Part shown: in pieces, positions 9,135 to 18,173 of the stretch | Layout of the letters: every line of letters starts with the position of its first letter | Numbering within the stretch: position 1 is the first letter of the stretch | From: Acidobacteriota bacterium | GTDB lineage: Bacteria > Acidobacteriota > Vicinamibacteria > Vicinamibacterales > 2-12-FULL-66-21 | Assembly (NCBI GenBank): GCA_003222675.1 | Contig: QHWT01000059.1 | Location: 1-51,175 of the forward strand | DNA: 51,175 bases | Reading direction: 5' to 3' | The notes under the pieces: model-generated | Database searches by the model: none | What the model was told of the DNA's origin: nothing | What the model saw: the letters and a program-made list of their open reading frames with translations, nothing else | Translations under genes and position numbers: made by a program

Positions 9135-10790
9135 TCAACGACCCCCCTCGTTGACGATGTAGCTCTGGCCGGCAATCGTGAGGGTACCGCTTCGCGCGCC
9201 TCCCGGGTTCGGCGCGGCGACAAACTGCACCAGGCCGTTGCCGGCGCCGGATGCGCCTGCGATGAGCTGAATCCAATCCGCATTGCTCACCGCCGTCCAG
9301 GTGCACGCGCCGCTGACGATGATGAGGATGTTGCCTGCACCGCCTGTCGCGGTGAATTCGTGCGACGGCGGCGCCATAACCCACGTGCACTGCGAAGCCT
9401 GAGTCACGGTGAAGGTCTGACCGGCGACCGTGATCGTTCCGCTGCGCACCGGACCTTGGTTCGCGGCAACCGTGTACGTGATTTGCGCGGGTCCGGCGCC
9501 CGACAGCGCCGACATGGTGATCCACTCCACTCCGCTTCTCGCAGTCCAGCTGCAGCCTGCCGCTGTACTGATCGAGGCAGCGCCGGTGCTGCCCGTTCCG
9601 GCTGCGTCCTGTGTTGATGGCGATACGGTGTAAGCGCAGCCGCTCGCCTGCGAGATTTGTACGGACTCCCCGGCAATCGTGGCTGATGCGGCGCGCGCGG
9701 GCCCGGCATTTGCCGCGACCGTCAGCTGCGTCTGGCCCGCTCCGCTGCCGCTCGTTCCTCCAGTGACGGTGATCCACGCGGCACCACTTGCTGCGGACCA
9801 CGTGCAGCCGGATGTGGTCGCAACCTGAAAAGTGCTCGCGCCTCCCGGCGCACCAACACTCAGGCTCACCGGACTGACCAAAAAGCTGCAGCCGAGCGAC
9901 TGGGCAACGGTCACGGTTCGGCCGGCAACCGTCAGCGTGCCCGCTCTCGCCGGTCCGTTGCTCGGTGCGACGCGGAACCCGACCACGCCGGGACCACTGC
10001 CCGTGCTCCCGGTCGTGACGGTGAGCCAGGGCGTCCGGCTGTCGGCAGTCCATGCGCAACCGGAAGGCGCCGTCACTGCGACCTGACGATCGCCGCCGGA
10101 CGGGTCGAGGCTGAAGGTGTCCGTCCCGATCGCATAACTGCAGCCTGTCCCCTGGTCGACCTGTACGGTCTGGGCGGCAACGGTGATCGTACCGGTCCTC
10201 GGAGGTCCGCTGACCGCATCCACATGAAAGCCGACAGTCCCGTTCCCGCGGCCTTCACGTCCTGCCACAATGGCAATCCATTGCACGTTGGTCGCCGCCG
10301 TCCAGCCGCACTGCGCAGCACTCGCGCGCACGTCGATTGTCCGATCTCCTCCTGCTCCCTCGACCGTCTCGTGATTCGAAGAGACTGTAAACTCACACGG
10401 TTTCCCCTCCTGTGAGATTCGCAGGCCTTGATCGTTCACACTGATGCTCGCGGCGCGTGACGACGGATCTGCGTTTGCGACAACGGTGAACCGGACTGAC
10501 CCTTCACCCTGCCCCTCAACCGGAGGTGAGAGGGTCACCCATGCGGCGTCGCTTCTGGCCGACCAAGGGCACTCACGACTTGTCGAGATGCGGAGGGCTC
10601 CCGAGCCGCCTCCTGGCGGAAAGGCGGCGCTCTCGGCGCTCACTTGCACCGCGCACTTCGTCGTCGACGGCGCCGTTACCGTTTCGGTTTCTGAAGATGA
10701 GCCGCAGGATGTCGAGAGGAGTGCGACGGCCGCGATAGACACGACGGCGTGCAGTCTGACCGATGAACCGGAGGGAGCGACCGTTTGCAC
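9135..10790 (-). CDS. lipoprotein with six BACON-like Ig-fold repeats
   Basis: 551 residues. The N-terminus has a hydrophobic core followed by LLSTSCGSSS, a lipobox-like site (Cys about residue 29). The rest is six tandem units of about 85 residues, each with a GG turn, a C-x-WTA-x-S motif, a WI/WL-T strand, a G-x-G-x-G loop and an R-xGT-ITVAG-x4-V-x-Q ending. This is the pattern of BACON domains, thought to bind carbohydrates or mucin-like surfaces. Each repeat keeps two cysteines that may form a disulfide. Single gene on the outer surface by inference; no enzymatic domain is present, so a binding or structural role is likely. Confidence 0.8.
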   Translation of the reverse strand: MQTVAPSGSSVRLHAVVSIAAVALLSTSCGSSSETETVTAPSTTKCAVQVSAESAAFPPGGGSGALRISTSRECPWSARSDAAWVTLSPPVEGQGEGSVRFTVVANADPSSRAASISVNDQGLRISQEGKPCEFTVSSNHETVEGAGGDRTIDVRASAAQCGWTAATNVQWIAIVAGREGRGNGTVGFHVDAVSGPPRTGTITVAAQTVQVDQGTGCSYAIGTDTFSLDPSGGDRQVAVTAPSGCAWTADSRTPWLTVTTGSTGSGPGVVGFRVAPSNGPARAGTLTVAGRTVTVAQSLGCSFLVSPVSLSVGAPGGASTFQVATTSGCTWSAASGAAWITVTGGTSGSGAGQTQLTVAANAGPARAASATIAGESVQISQASGCAYTVSPSTQDAAGTGSTGAASISTAAGCSWTARSGVEWITMSALSGAGPAQITYTVAANQGPVRSGTITVAGQTFTVTQASQCTWVMAPPSHEFTATGGAGNILIIVSGACTWTAVSNADWIQLIAGASGAGNGLVQFVAAPNPGGARSGTLTIAGQSYIVNEGGR

Positions 10791-10891
10791 AGGCCCTCGC
10801 TTCGGCTATCGCAGCTGACCGAAGTACCGCTGGGGGGAAACGCCAATGAACGTACTCGGAGCCGAGCAGTTCGGGCTCCCGCGGCGGCAAA

Positions 10892-10897
10892 ATTATA
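10892..10897 (-). promoter_or_regulatory. candidate -10 box for the BACON lipoprotein gene
   Basis: The minus strand reads GGATATAATTTTGCC, with a perfect TATAAT at 10897-10892 in otherwise GC-rich DNA, about 100 bases before the start codon at 10790. No good -35 hexamer is visible at 16-18 bases, so this is a partial match. Confidence 0.35.
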
Positions 10898-11029
10898 TCC
10901 GATCGTGCAGCTACGATAGGTGACTCCAGAGAATCGGGACCGGCTTGAGGTACCGGCTGGTGCAACGCGATAACAACATCGGACGGAAATGTTTGGCCAT
11001 AATGGGGCCGCCGTCGAGCGACAGTCCAG

Positions 11030-11329
11030 TCAGGATTTATTCGGGTCGCGCCTGTGACGCTCACTGTGGGGTGGTGACGGCGGCGGCTTGGGCCAGCGGC
11101 GCTGATGAACGAATCCTCGCACGCGATCACGCGTGGGCGGGCGAATCATCTCCTGGAGTTCCTCGCGTAACCGGCGGGTCTGCTGCGTGAGTGCGCGAAG
11201 CTCGGCGTTGATACCTTCTTCGGATCCACGTACTTTTTTCACGGTGTGTTCACGGACGTTGCAGCCATCCGGTCGCGTGAGGGCTGTGTCAGCGGATTGA
11301 GCAGCTTTCGCGCCAACCCGGTCGATCAC
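11030..11329 (-). CDS. small hypothetical protein downstream of vapC (uncertain)
   Basis: 99 residues from a GTG at 11329 whose last bases overlap the VapC stop (GTGA), which would permit coupled translation. Residues about 32-62 are rich in Glu, Arg and Leu (GINAELRALTQQTRRLREEL) and could form a short coiled coil; the C-terminus is basic and proline-rich. I recognise no family, and it may be a chance reading frame in a gap of about 530 bases otherwise without a gene. Confidence 0.25.
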   Translation of the reverse strand: MIDRVGAKAAQSADTALTRPDGCNVREHTVKKVRGSEEGINAELRALTQQTRRLREELQEMIRPPTRDRVRGFVHQRRWPKPPPSPPHSERHRRDPNKS

Positions 11330-11706
11330 CAGACGCGCTTCACACCATATCTCTCGAACACGTCGTCAGACGACACGATCTTGAGTTCCTCGACTGTCGC
11401 TTGAGCGACGAGGAGCCGATCGAAGGGGTCCCGATGATGGAACGGCAGGTCTACGATCGCCGCGGCGTGTTCGAGCGCAATCGGCAACAGCGCGAAGCCG
11501 TTAAGGACGAGCTGCTGATGGACGAAGCGATCGAGGGCGCCCGGCACGTGCAACTTCCGAAGAGCGACCTTGATCGCCATCTCCCAACAGCTCGCGACGC
11601 TGAGGAGGCACTCGTCGCGCGCAATTGCGCGCCGCGCCGGCTTCGTCAGCCGCGCATCGTCCGACACCCACCAGAGGAAGGCGTGGGTGTCGAGGAGCAG
11701 CGCCAT
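11326..11706 (-). CDS. PIN-domain toxin, VapC type
   Basis: 126 residues, full length for a VapC-like PIN ribonuclease. Acidic residues expected for the metal site are visible: LLDTHAFLWW (Asp6), the SCWEMAIK glutamate (Glu42) and HHRDPFDRLLVAQA (Asp93/Asp96). The toxin cleaves RNA when freed from its antitoxin. The start codon overlaps the stop of the antitoxin gene by one base (TGATG), the usual arrangement for such pairs. Confidence 0.9.
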   Translation of the reverse strand: MALLLDTHAFLWWVSDDARLTKPARRAIARDECLLSVASCWEMAIKVALRKLHVPGALDRFVHQQLVLNGFALLPIALEHAAAIVDLPFHHRDPFDRLLVAQATVEELKIVSSDDVFERYGVKRVW

Positions 11707-11945
11707 CAGAGGTAGTCGTCGAAGTCGGCAGGCGTCGCGTCGAAGTCGCGGGCCATGCGGATCTGCCCTTTCGCCGACCCGGGCTTCCGATCGACGACGC
11801 CGATCGGCACGATCTTGACGAGCGGCGTGTTGTCCTTGGCCACGATGATCTCTTCCCCTTGCAGCGCGCGGCGGACCAACGTAGAGAACTGCGCCTTAGC
11901 CTCCGCGACGTTGTAATGACGGGGCTTGTGGGGTGGATATTTCAC
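11706..11945 (-). CDS. Phd/YefM-type (prevent-host-death) antitoxin
   Basis: 79 residues from a GTG start at 11945; no in-frame ATG lies nearby. HYNVAEAKAQFSTLVRRALQGEEIIVAKDN is the DNA-binding Phd/YefM fold, where NVAEAKAQFS and the GEE-IIVAKDN strand are diagnostic. The acidic tail (FDATPADFDDYL) would bind and block the toxin. Expected to repress its own operon together with VapC. Confidence 0.88.
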   Translation of the reverse strand: MKYPPHKPRHYNVAEAKAQFSTLVRRALQGEEIIVAKDNTPLVKIVPIGVVDRKPGSAKGQIRMARDFDATPADFDDYL

Positions 11946-11991
11946 ATGGTCATGTTACAGGACCATCTCTGGGTTTGCAAACGAGCGCGGC

Positions 11992-13260
11992 CTACGCACG
12001 GAGATCATGGTCCTTCGTTTCGCGCGTTGCCGCGAGTCCCATCATCGTGAGCGCCGAGGCGCCGGCGAGGTAATAGCCGACAAACGGCAAGCCGTACGTC
12101 TTGGCGAGCCACGTCGCGATGTATGGTGCCAGGGAGGCGCCAAAGATTCCGGCAAGATTGAATGCCAGTGAACTGCCGGTATACCGCACGGTCGTTGGGA
12201 ACAACTCGGACAGCGTGGTACCGAGCGGACCATACGTCAGGCCCATCAACGAAAGACCCAGCGCCATCGCCAGCATGACGCCCGCCGTGCCGCCGAGAAG
12301 CAGCGGCGCCAGCACGAAACCGAAAGCGCCAATCGCGGCGGTCACCCACAGCAGCGTGCGGCGCCGGCCGTACCGGTCCGCCAGTTTTGCCGAAAACGGA
12401 ATCGTGGCGGCGAAGAAGACGATGCCGAACAGCTGGATGAGGAGGAACTGCTGCCGCGTGTAGCCGAGCGCACTGGTGCCCCACGCGAGCGCGAAGACCG
12501 TCGTCAGATAGAACAACACGAACGTCGCGAGCGCCGCGAGCGTGCCGAACACCAACGTCGCGGGATGGTTTCGCAAGACGGTCAGCATCGGCAGCTTGAC
12601 GCGTGCACGCCGATTCAGCGCGTCGCGGAAGACGGGCGTTTCCGTGATCGTCAGGCGCACGTACAAGCCGAGGATGACCAGCACGGCGCTGGCGAGGAAC
12701 GGAATGCGCCACCCGAAGCGGAAGAACTGAACATCGGTGAGCCACTCCGAGAGCAGCAGGAAGATGCCACCCGAGCAGAAGAACCCGAACGGCGCCCCCA
12801 ACTGCGGGAACATGCCGTACCATGCGCGACGGCCCGGCGGCGCATTCTCGATCGCGAGCAGCACGGCGCCGCCCCACTCCCCGCCAAGACCGAGCCCCTG
12901 GCCGAATCGACAGCTTGCGAGCAGCAGCGGCGCAGCCAGCCCAATCGACGCGTAGGTCGGCAGCGCACCGATCGCGACCGTCGAGAGGCCCATCGTCAGG
13001 AGCGCCGCGACGAGCGTGGTCTTGCGGCCGATGCGGTCGCCGAAATGGCCGAACAATGCGGACCCAATCGGGCGCGCGACGAAGGCAATCGCAAACGTCG
13101 CGAGCGAGGCCAACGTGGCGGACGCAGGATCGGACGGCGGGAAGAAGAGCCTTGGAAAGACGAGGACCGCGGCGGTCGCGTAAATATAGAAGTCGAAGAA
13201 CTCAATCGTCGTGCCGATCAAGCTTGCAAAGAGCACCTGACGAGGGGAGTTGACGGACAC
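11992..13260 (-). CDS. MFS metabolite:H+ symporter (MHS family)
   Basis: 422 residues from a GTG at 13260, with about 12 hydrophobic segments. FDFYIYATAAVLVFPRLFFP in the first helix region, the loop 2-3 motif GHFGDRIGRKTT and the later ADRYGRRRTL motif are those of the metabolite:H+ symporter group (shikimate, citrate, alpha-ketoglutarate permeases). Substrate is unknown; as last gene of the fucosidase/enolase/isomerase run it may import a sugar acid. A gap of 135 bases with a palindromic repeat separates it from the isomerase gene, so operon membership is plausible, not certain. Confidence 0.88.
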   Translation of the reverse strand: MSVNSPRQVLFASLIGTTIEFFDFYIYATAAVLVFPRLFFPPSDPASATLASLATFAIAFVARPIGSALFGHFGDRIGRKTTLVAALLTMGLSTVAIGALPTYASIGLAAPLLLASCRFGQGLGLGGEWGGAVLLAIENAPPGRRAWYGMFPQLGAPFGFFCSGGIFLLLSEWLTDVQFFRFGWRIPFLASAVLVILGLYVRLTITETPVFRDALNRRARVKLPMLTVLRNHPATLVFGTLAALATFVLFYLTTVFALAWGTSALGYTRQQFLLIQLFGIVFFAATIPFSAKLADRYGRRRTLLWVTAAIGAFGFVLAPLLLGGTAGVMLAMALGLSLMGLTYGPLGTTLSELFPTTVRYTGSSLAFNLAGIFGASLAPYIATWLAKTYGLPFVGYYLAGASALTMMGLAATRETKDHDLRA

Positions 13261-13326
13261 GTGGGTCCGCTGAAGGATATCTCAGCGGCGGACCTCAGGG
13301 TCTCCGCCCTGCAGCCACAGAGCACT

Positions 13327-13350
13327 GTAGGCCGGGTCTTCAGACCCGGG
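13327..13350. repeat. palindromic repeat, GTAGGCCGGGTCT-TC-AGACCCGG family
   Basis: CCGGGTCT (13332-13339), centre TC, AGACCCGG (13342-13349), preceded by GTAGG. The same 23 bases occur in inverted orientation at 49460-49482. It lies between the isomerase and MFS genes. Confidence 0.7.
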
Positions 13351-13395
13351 CGGCATGGGCTGCGCTGCACCGTGAGTCATGAGCCTTGAGGCAGA

Positions 13396-14310
13396 CTAGA
13401 GCGCCAGCGCCTTCCGCGCAAACGTGAGGTCGCGTCGAGCGGCATCGAGCGCTCGGCGCGTGCGCTCCTGCGGCGTAGTGCCGCCCGTCTCGTATTCGAG
13501 GTGCATCGAGATCGGGCCTGTGAAGCGCACGTCGCGCAGCACGGATCCGAACCACGTCCAGTCGACCTGCCCCTCTCCGAGCGGGCAATCTTCGATCACC
13601 CATCCCTTGTCCGTTTTCCGCCAGAAGAAATCTTTGAGAGCCACCATCTTCAGTCGGGGCGCGACCAGATGCGTCGCCGCCTTCCAGGCTCCGCCGCCGC
13701 CCTCAGCAACGGCATGCCGCGGATCGAAATAGTACCCGGCCCAGCGTGGATCCAGGCGATCCATTGCCGGCGCGATTTCCCACAGCGCGGCGCCGATGTA
13801 GCCCGCGTGATTGTGGAACCCCATCTCGATGCCGCAGTCGCGCGCGAGCGCGGCGAGGCCGACCAGCGCCTCGCCCGTCGCGGCTACCTGCGCGCGGACG
13901 TCGGAAGACGACGAGTAGAGCCAGTATCCCGGCTTGAAATACGTGACGCCGCTGTGCGCTGCCGCCTGCAGCAACGGTCTGGCGATCGGCATGCCGGCCG
14001 AGGTCAGCTCCGTCGTAATCATCGGCACCTTTGCGCCGCGCGACGTGATGGCTTCGATCGCGCGCGGCAGATCCTCGGCCGCGCGTTCGGGCGCTACGTG
14101 ACCGTTCCGCCGCACCGTCAGGTCCACGCCATCGAAGCCTGCTTCCTTCACCGCGGACGCGAGATCGTTCCATGCGACGTCGGGCACGTGCTTCGAGAAC
14201 AGGCAGAACGTCGGCGCCATCGATGCCGCCTTCGGGTCCACGCGGCATCCGATCGCCGCAACGACTGCCGTCTGACCGACCGCCGACATCCATTCCCTTC
14301 GAGACAACAT
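13396..14310 (-). CDS. exported sugar phosphate isomerase/epimerase-like TIM-barrel protein
   Basis: 304 residues from the ATG at 14310, which gives MLSRREWMSAVGQTAVVAAIGC, a Tat/lipoprotein-like signal; the upstream extension to 14346 would overlap the enolase gene more. The body is an AP-endonuclease-2/xylose-isomerase-like barrel: AGFDGVDLTVR, MGFHNHAGYIG, YYFDPRHAVAEG, LKDFFW and ISMHLEYE, which hold the usual His/Asp/Glu metal ligands. Substrate unknown, probably a sugar or inositol. The gene follows the enolase-superfamily gene by 13 bases. Confidence 0.85.
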   Translation of the reverse strand: MLSRREWMSAVGQTAVVAAIGCRVDPKAASMAPTFCLFSKHVPDVAWNDLASAVKEAGFDGVDLTVRRNGHVAPERAAEDLPRAIEAITSRGAKVPMITTELTSAGMPIARPLLQAAAHSGVTYFKPGYWLYSSSSDVRAQVAATGEALVGLAALARDCGIEMGFHNHAGYIGAALWEIAPAMDRLDPRWAGYYFDPRHAVAEGGGGAWKAATHLVAPRLKMVALKDFFWRKTDKGWVIEDCPLGEGQVDWTWFGSVLRDVRFTGPISMHLEYETGGTTPQERTRRALDAARRDLTFARKALAL

Positions 14311-14323
14311 CACGCTCCTCCGA

Positions 14324-15787
14324 TCAGCCGCGTGGCGGCACCGCACCGAGTCCGGGTCCGGTGAGCTGACCCGTGTTCATCATGCCGCCGTCAATCGTAA
14401 ACAGACCGGGGAATCGTGCGTCCCACGCGCGATTCGCGCTCGGCACGAACTGGCGGGCGTTTGCCTCAATGCCGGCGTTCCCCGGCACGCGTGCCGCAAT
14501 GCCGGCCGAGTGAATCAACGAGGCGCCCGGACATGTGAGATCCTGCACGCAAAGGAACATGCCGAACTTCTGCGCCGCGGCCGCCATGAGCATCGCCTGA
14601 CTCTGTCCCTTGCACGCCTTGAGGGCGACGCCGGTGTAGCCCATCTCTCGGGCGAGCAACAGGGTTTCGAGGTCGGTCAGCGACTCATCGATCACCACGG
14701 GCCGCAGGCGTGCGGCCTCATGCATCACGTTCGCGCGGTCCTTCTGCAGATCGCGCGCGGTCGGCTGCTCGATGTACAGAATGCGATCGAAGCCGCTCGG
14801 CGTCGCCTCGCGGACCCGGTGCAGGAATTCGAGCAGATACGCCACGTTCGGGCAACCTTCGTTGAAATCCAGCGAGTACTTCCAGTCCGCCACCCGCCGC
14901 GCGGCCTGCGCGCGAGTCACGATGCGGTCGATGCGAACCACACGATCGAAATCCGCCGCAAGGTCACCGCCATTCAGCTTGATCTTGAATCGAATGAGCC
15001 CATCGCGCGGGATCCACTCCTCGAGCGTGTTCGGAAGCCCGTCGTCGATGCGTGTGAAAACGTCGGCGTCTTCCAGCGGGTCGCTGGCGCCGACTGAATG
15101 AAAGACTGGCATGCGCGGACGTGGCGCGGAGGGCACGTACCGATCCAGGAACTCTCCCTTGAACTCGGATCCGAGATCGACCGCAAGGTCGCGGCGCATG
15201 AACGAGGGCCGGTAGGTCTCGTAGCAACTCACGCCGAACGCCTTGCCGTATGCGTCGTGAATCGCCGCGTCGAACGCGCTGGCGACGACGAGTGTGCAGA
15301 GCTTGGGGATTGGTGCGGGCAGCGCGCGGGTGCGGGAGAGCGCGGCGGCTGCGCGGAGGTACGCTGGTTCGAGCACGCGAAAGAGATCGATCGGATGACC
15401 TGTGTCGTCGCATTCGCCGGTCAGCGTGACGAGCTCTCCTGCGAGCGCCATCATCGCCCCGAGCCCCGCGTCCTCGGGGGCGGCGGGGAACGCCCAGGCG
15501 TTCCCCAGCGTCATCGATCCGAATCCCCACGCCTGGCGGCCGTCGCCCGTGCGCACGCGGCAATTCACGTTGAGTATCGTGACGCGATCGACCGAACGCC
15601 CGCCGAATTTGTAAGGCGCCCGATAGCGGAATTCCTCAAACTGATGATCGACGTCGACGATCCGGAGGTCAGTGGATCTCGACGCTCTCACAGCGGGCGC
15701 GCGCGGCGCCATGCAGCCCGCAAGCGGCAGCCATGGTGTAGCTGCGATGGTGCGCAGCAGCGCTCGACGCGATATCTCAACCGGCAT
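14324..15787 (-). CDS. exported enolase-superfamily (mandelate racemase-like) enzyme
   Basis: 487 residues. [25 protein letters not shown] joins a twin-arginine motif to a lipobox-like LAGC, suggesting a Tat-exported lipoprotein. The barrel has the K-x-K motif ([10 protein letters not shown]), [24 protein letters not shown] and LKACKGQSQ, i.e. the general acid/base lysines and the Asp-Glu-Asp type Mg ligands of the superfamily. Members dehydrate or epimerise acid sugars; the exact substrate is not readable. The gene overlaps the upstream GH29 gene by 11 bases, pointing to an operon for fucose or acid-sugar breakdown. Confidence 0.85.
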   Translation of the reverse strand: MPVEISRRALLRTIAATPWLPLAGCMAPRAPAVRASRSTDLRIVDVDHQFEEFRYRAPYKFGGRSVDRVTILNVNCRVRTGDGRQAWGFGSMTLGNAWAFPAAPEDAGLGAMMALAGELVTLTGECDDTGHPIDLFRVLEPAYLRAAAALSRTRALPAPIPKLCTLVVASAFDAAIHDAYGKAFGVSCYETYRPSFMRRDLAVDLGSEFKGEFLDRYVPSAPRPRMPVFHSVGASDPLEDADVFTRIDDGLPNTLEEWIPRDGLIRFKIKLNGGDLAADFDRVVRIDRIVTRAQAARRVADWKYSLDFNEGCPNVAYLLEFLHRVREATPSGFDRILYIEQPTARDLQKDRANVMHEAARLRPVVIDESLTDLETLLLAREMGYTGVALKACKGQSQAMLMAAAAQKFGMFLCVQDLTCPGASLIHSAGIAARVPGNAGIEANARQFVPSANRAWDARFPGLFTIDGGMMNTGQLTGPGLGAVPPRG

Positions 15788-17132
15788 ACAGCCTGACAGA
15801 AATCTTCACGGCCGGCGCGACCGCATCATCGATAACGAGGCGGACGCGTCGGACCGTTGAGGGCTCGAAGCGCGCGATGCGCGCGTATCCGATTGTCGTT
15901 CCGCGCGACAGCACGCGCCACGGGCCGCCGTCAGACCCCAACAGCGAAAAGGCGGCGACGACCTGCCCGTGCGTAATGTCTTCTTCGAGCCGCGCGATGC
16001 TCGCGACCGCGCTGCGGCCCAGATCGATCTCGGCCGCGCGCCAGTCGGTCTGCCACGTGATGCGCGCGCCGGACGCCAGGTCGGCTGCAAGCAGCGATCT
16101 CCGCAGATCATGGAACCCGTTCAGGCTCGCGACGTCCGCGTCGTGCAACAGACCGTCGCGCGTGGGCGGGACGTTCAGCAACAGCTTCGAGTTGCGTCCG
16201 ACCGAGCTCATATAAAGATCGAACAGCTGATCGCCCGTACGCACGCGACCGTCTTCCGCCGGATGATAGAACCAGCCGGGGCGTATCGAGGTGTCCGCTT
16301 CCGCGGGACGCCACACGCTCCCGGCGGGATCGCCGTGCAGCAGCGCGCGCGTGACGCCGGGGCCGGATGCTCCCGGAGCCGTCACGGCAGCCGGATCGAC
16401 GCTCGACCAATTGGGATCCCCTGCCACACCTTTCTCGTTGCCACACCAGCGGACGTCGGGTCCCGCGTCCGAAAACATCACGGCATCCGGTTGAAGACGA
16501 CGGACGAGCGTCCAGACGCGCGGCCAGTCGTAATCCTGCCGCCTGCCGTTCGGTCCTTCGCCGTTCGCGCCGTCGAACCAGACCTCGGCGAGCCTCCCAT
16601 AGTTCTTCAACAGCTCCGTCAGCTGATCGCAATACAGATCGTTATAACGCGGTGAATCCCCATAGGCTGGATTGTTGCGGTCCCACGGAGAGAGGTAAAG
16701 GCCGGGCCGCAAGCCTTCCGCGCGGCACGCATCCACGAATTCGCGCACGACATCCCCGTGGCCTCCGCGCCAGGGACTCCTTGCCACAGAGTGCGTCGTC
16801 GTCCTGCTCGGCCACAAACAGAATCCGTCGTGATGCTTGGCCGTCAGGATCATCGCGCGGAATCCGGCGCTGCGCGCGGTTCGCGCCCATTGCCGCGCAT
16901 CGAGCTTCGCCGGCGCGAAGATCGCCGGATCCTCCGTGCCATCTCCCCACTCGCGATCCGTAAACGTATTCACGCCGAAGTGGAGGAATATCGCGAGCTC
17001 GTCGCGCTGCCAGGCAAGCTGCGCGGACGTGGGCCGCGGGCGCGTGGCGCGCGCCTCGACCGAGGTGCGCGGGATCATCGCAGCGAGCGCGCCCGCGCTC
17101 GTAATCACGAACGAACGTCGAGTGATCGTCAC
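15777..17132 (-). CDS. GH29 alpha-L-fucosidase, exported
   Basis: 451 residues from a GTG at 17132, preferred because it yields [20 protein letters not shown], a Tat signal, with GAGAGGGAAG upstream; the longer frame to 17375 adds no signal. The catalytic barrel has [35 protein letters not shown] and [11 protein letters not shown], whose Asp is the expected nucleophile of GH29. The C-terminal 130 residues look like a beta-rich accessory domain. It would release terminal fucose from glycans in the periplasm; the following genes could process the products. Confidence 0.9.
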   Translation of the reverse strand: MTITRRSFVITSAGALAAMIPRTSVEARATRPRPTSAQLAWQRDELAIFLHFGVNTFTDREWGDGTEDPAIFAPAKLDARQWARTARSAGFRAMILTAKHHDGFCLWPSRTTTHSVARSPWRGGHGDVVREFVDACRAEGLRPGLYLSPWDRNNPAYGDSPRYNDLYCDQLTELLKNYGRLAEVWFDGANGEGPNGRRQDYDWPRVWTLVRRLQPDAVMFSDAGPDVRWCGNEKGVAGDPNWSSVDPAAVTAPGASGPGVTRALLHGDPAGSVWRPAEADTSIRPGWFYHPAEDGRVRTGDQLFDLYMSSVGRNSKLLLNVPPTRDGLLHDADVASLNGFHDLRRSLLAADLASGARITWQTDWRAAEIDLGRSAVASIARLEEDITHGQVVAAFSLLGSDGGPWRVLSRGTTIGYARIARFEPSTVRRVRLVIDDAVAPAVKISVRLYAG

Positions 17133-17373
17133 CGGACCGTGAACTTCCCTCTCAGGCAGATATCTCTCGACGAGCCGCGGATGATGGCTCGGGGAACCAC
17201 GATGTCGGCTCACCGTACTTGATGTGAGCCGATGTGTCATCTGCCGAGGAGCGGGTCCTACTGTTTTGTGGCAACCACGCCGTCCTGTCGAGCGGATGAG
17301 CCCCGCCGACGTCATTACTGCTGACTTAATGCTGGCGGCCTCCGGTGTCGATAGGCGGACGAGGAGCACCCCC

Positions 17374-18132
17374 ATGTCCGGATTATCGGTGTACGAACGG
17401 CTGAGGCAGTCGAGGATCGCTCGCGGAGAGGACCTCGCGTCTCTTGCACGGCGCGCGGGCGTCCGCGAGGCACTTCTGCAGGCGATTGAGCAAGGACGGT
17501 TCGCGGATCTGCCCCGCGGGATCTACGGGCGCTCGGCGATCCGATCGTTTGCCTCCGCGCTCGGGCTCGACGCGGTGGAGGTGCTGGCCGAATGCGACCC
17601 GCTGTTGCCCCGCGCCGACGATCCGATTGACGCGCTTGCTCGTCTCCGGGGCATCCGGGCGTCGCGCAAAACCGAGCCGCCCCGTACGCCCGTTGATCCG
17701 GCGCCGGTTCACGCCATGCAGTGGCGTGAGTCCGCGGCGATGTGGAAGCCGCTCGCTGCGGCCGCGATCGACGGAGGCATCATCATGGCAATGCTGTTGT
17801 TTCTCGTCGCCATCACGATGATCTTCTGCCGCGCTCCATTGTCGGCATTCCACGGGACGTCCGCGCCGGCATTCGGCCTGATGGGAATCCTGCTGGCCGG
17901 CTGTTACTTCGTCTGTTTCGCCGGGATCGCGTGCGCGACGGTTGGCGAGCGCGCGACGGGTCTCGCGCCAGCGCCCCCGGATCTGGCGTCGCACGATTTG
18001 CATTCCGTGCTCGCCCGTACTTTGCGGGGCGTGCTTCGTGACGTATCGTCCATTCGCACGCTGGGCGACACGGTCGGGCGCGCGGCCATTGACTGGCACA
18101 CGCGAATCCACTCGCCGACCACAACGGCGTAG
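17374..18132 (+). CDS. RodZ-like HTH protein with RDD-like membrane domain
   Basis: 252 residues from the ATG at 17374 with GAGGAG ten bases upstream; an upstream in-frame ATG at 17224 has no ribosome site. Residues about 5-75 are a HTH_25/RodZ-type helix-turn-helix (VYERLRQSRIARGEDLASLA and GIYGRSAIRSFASALGLD). Residues about 125-240 have two strong membrane helices (around IIMAMLLFLVAITMIFC and GLMGILLAGCYFVCF) and a VGERATGL segment like the end of RDD domains. Possibly an envelope protein or membrane-bound regulator. Divergent from the GH29 gene. Confidence 0.7.
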   Translation: MSGLSVYERLRQSRIARGEDLASLARRAGVREALLQAIEQGRFADLPRGIYGRSAIRSFASALGLDAVEVLAECDPLLPRADDPIDALARLRGIRASRKTEPPRTPVDPAPVHAMQWRESAAMWKPLAAAAIDGGIIMAMLLFLVAITMIFCRAPLSAFHGTSAPAFGLMGILLAGCYFVCFAGIACATVGERATGLAPAPPDLASHDLHSVLARTLRGVLRDVSSIRTLGDTVGRAAIDWHTRIHSPTTTA

Positions 18133-18173
18133 AGAATTCTACGCGGAGGTCGTCAGCAGCACGCAGCGCGTCC

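Noticed and set aside
10573-11130. 185-residue minus-strand frame upstream of the BACON gene
   Set aside because: It overlaps the start of the lipoprotein in another frame and shows no family or signal features.
12565-13389. 274-residue plus-strand frame opposite the MFS gene
   Set aside because: Very charged, low-complexity translation with no domain; the minus-strand frame is a clear 12-helix transporter.
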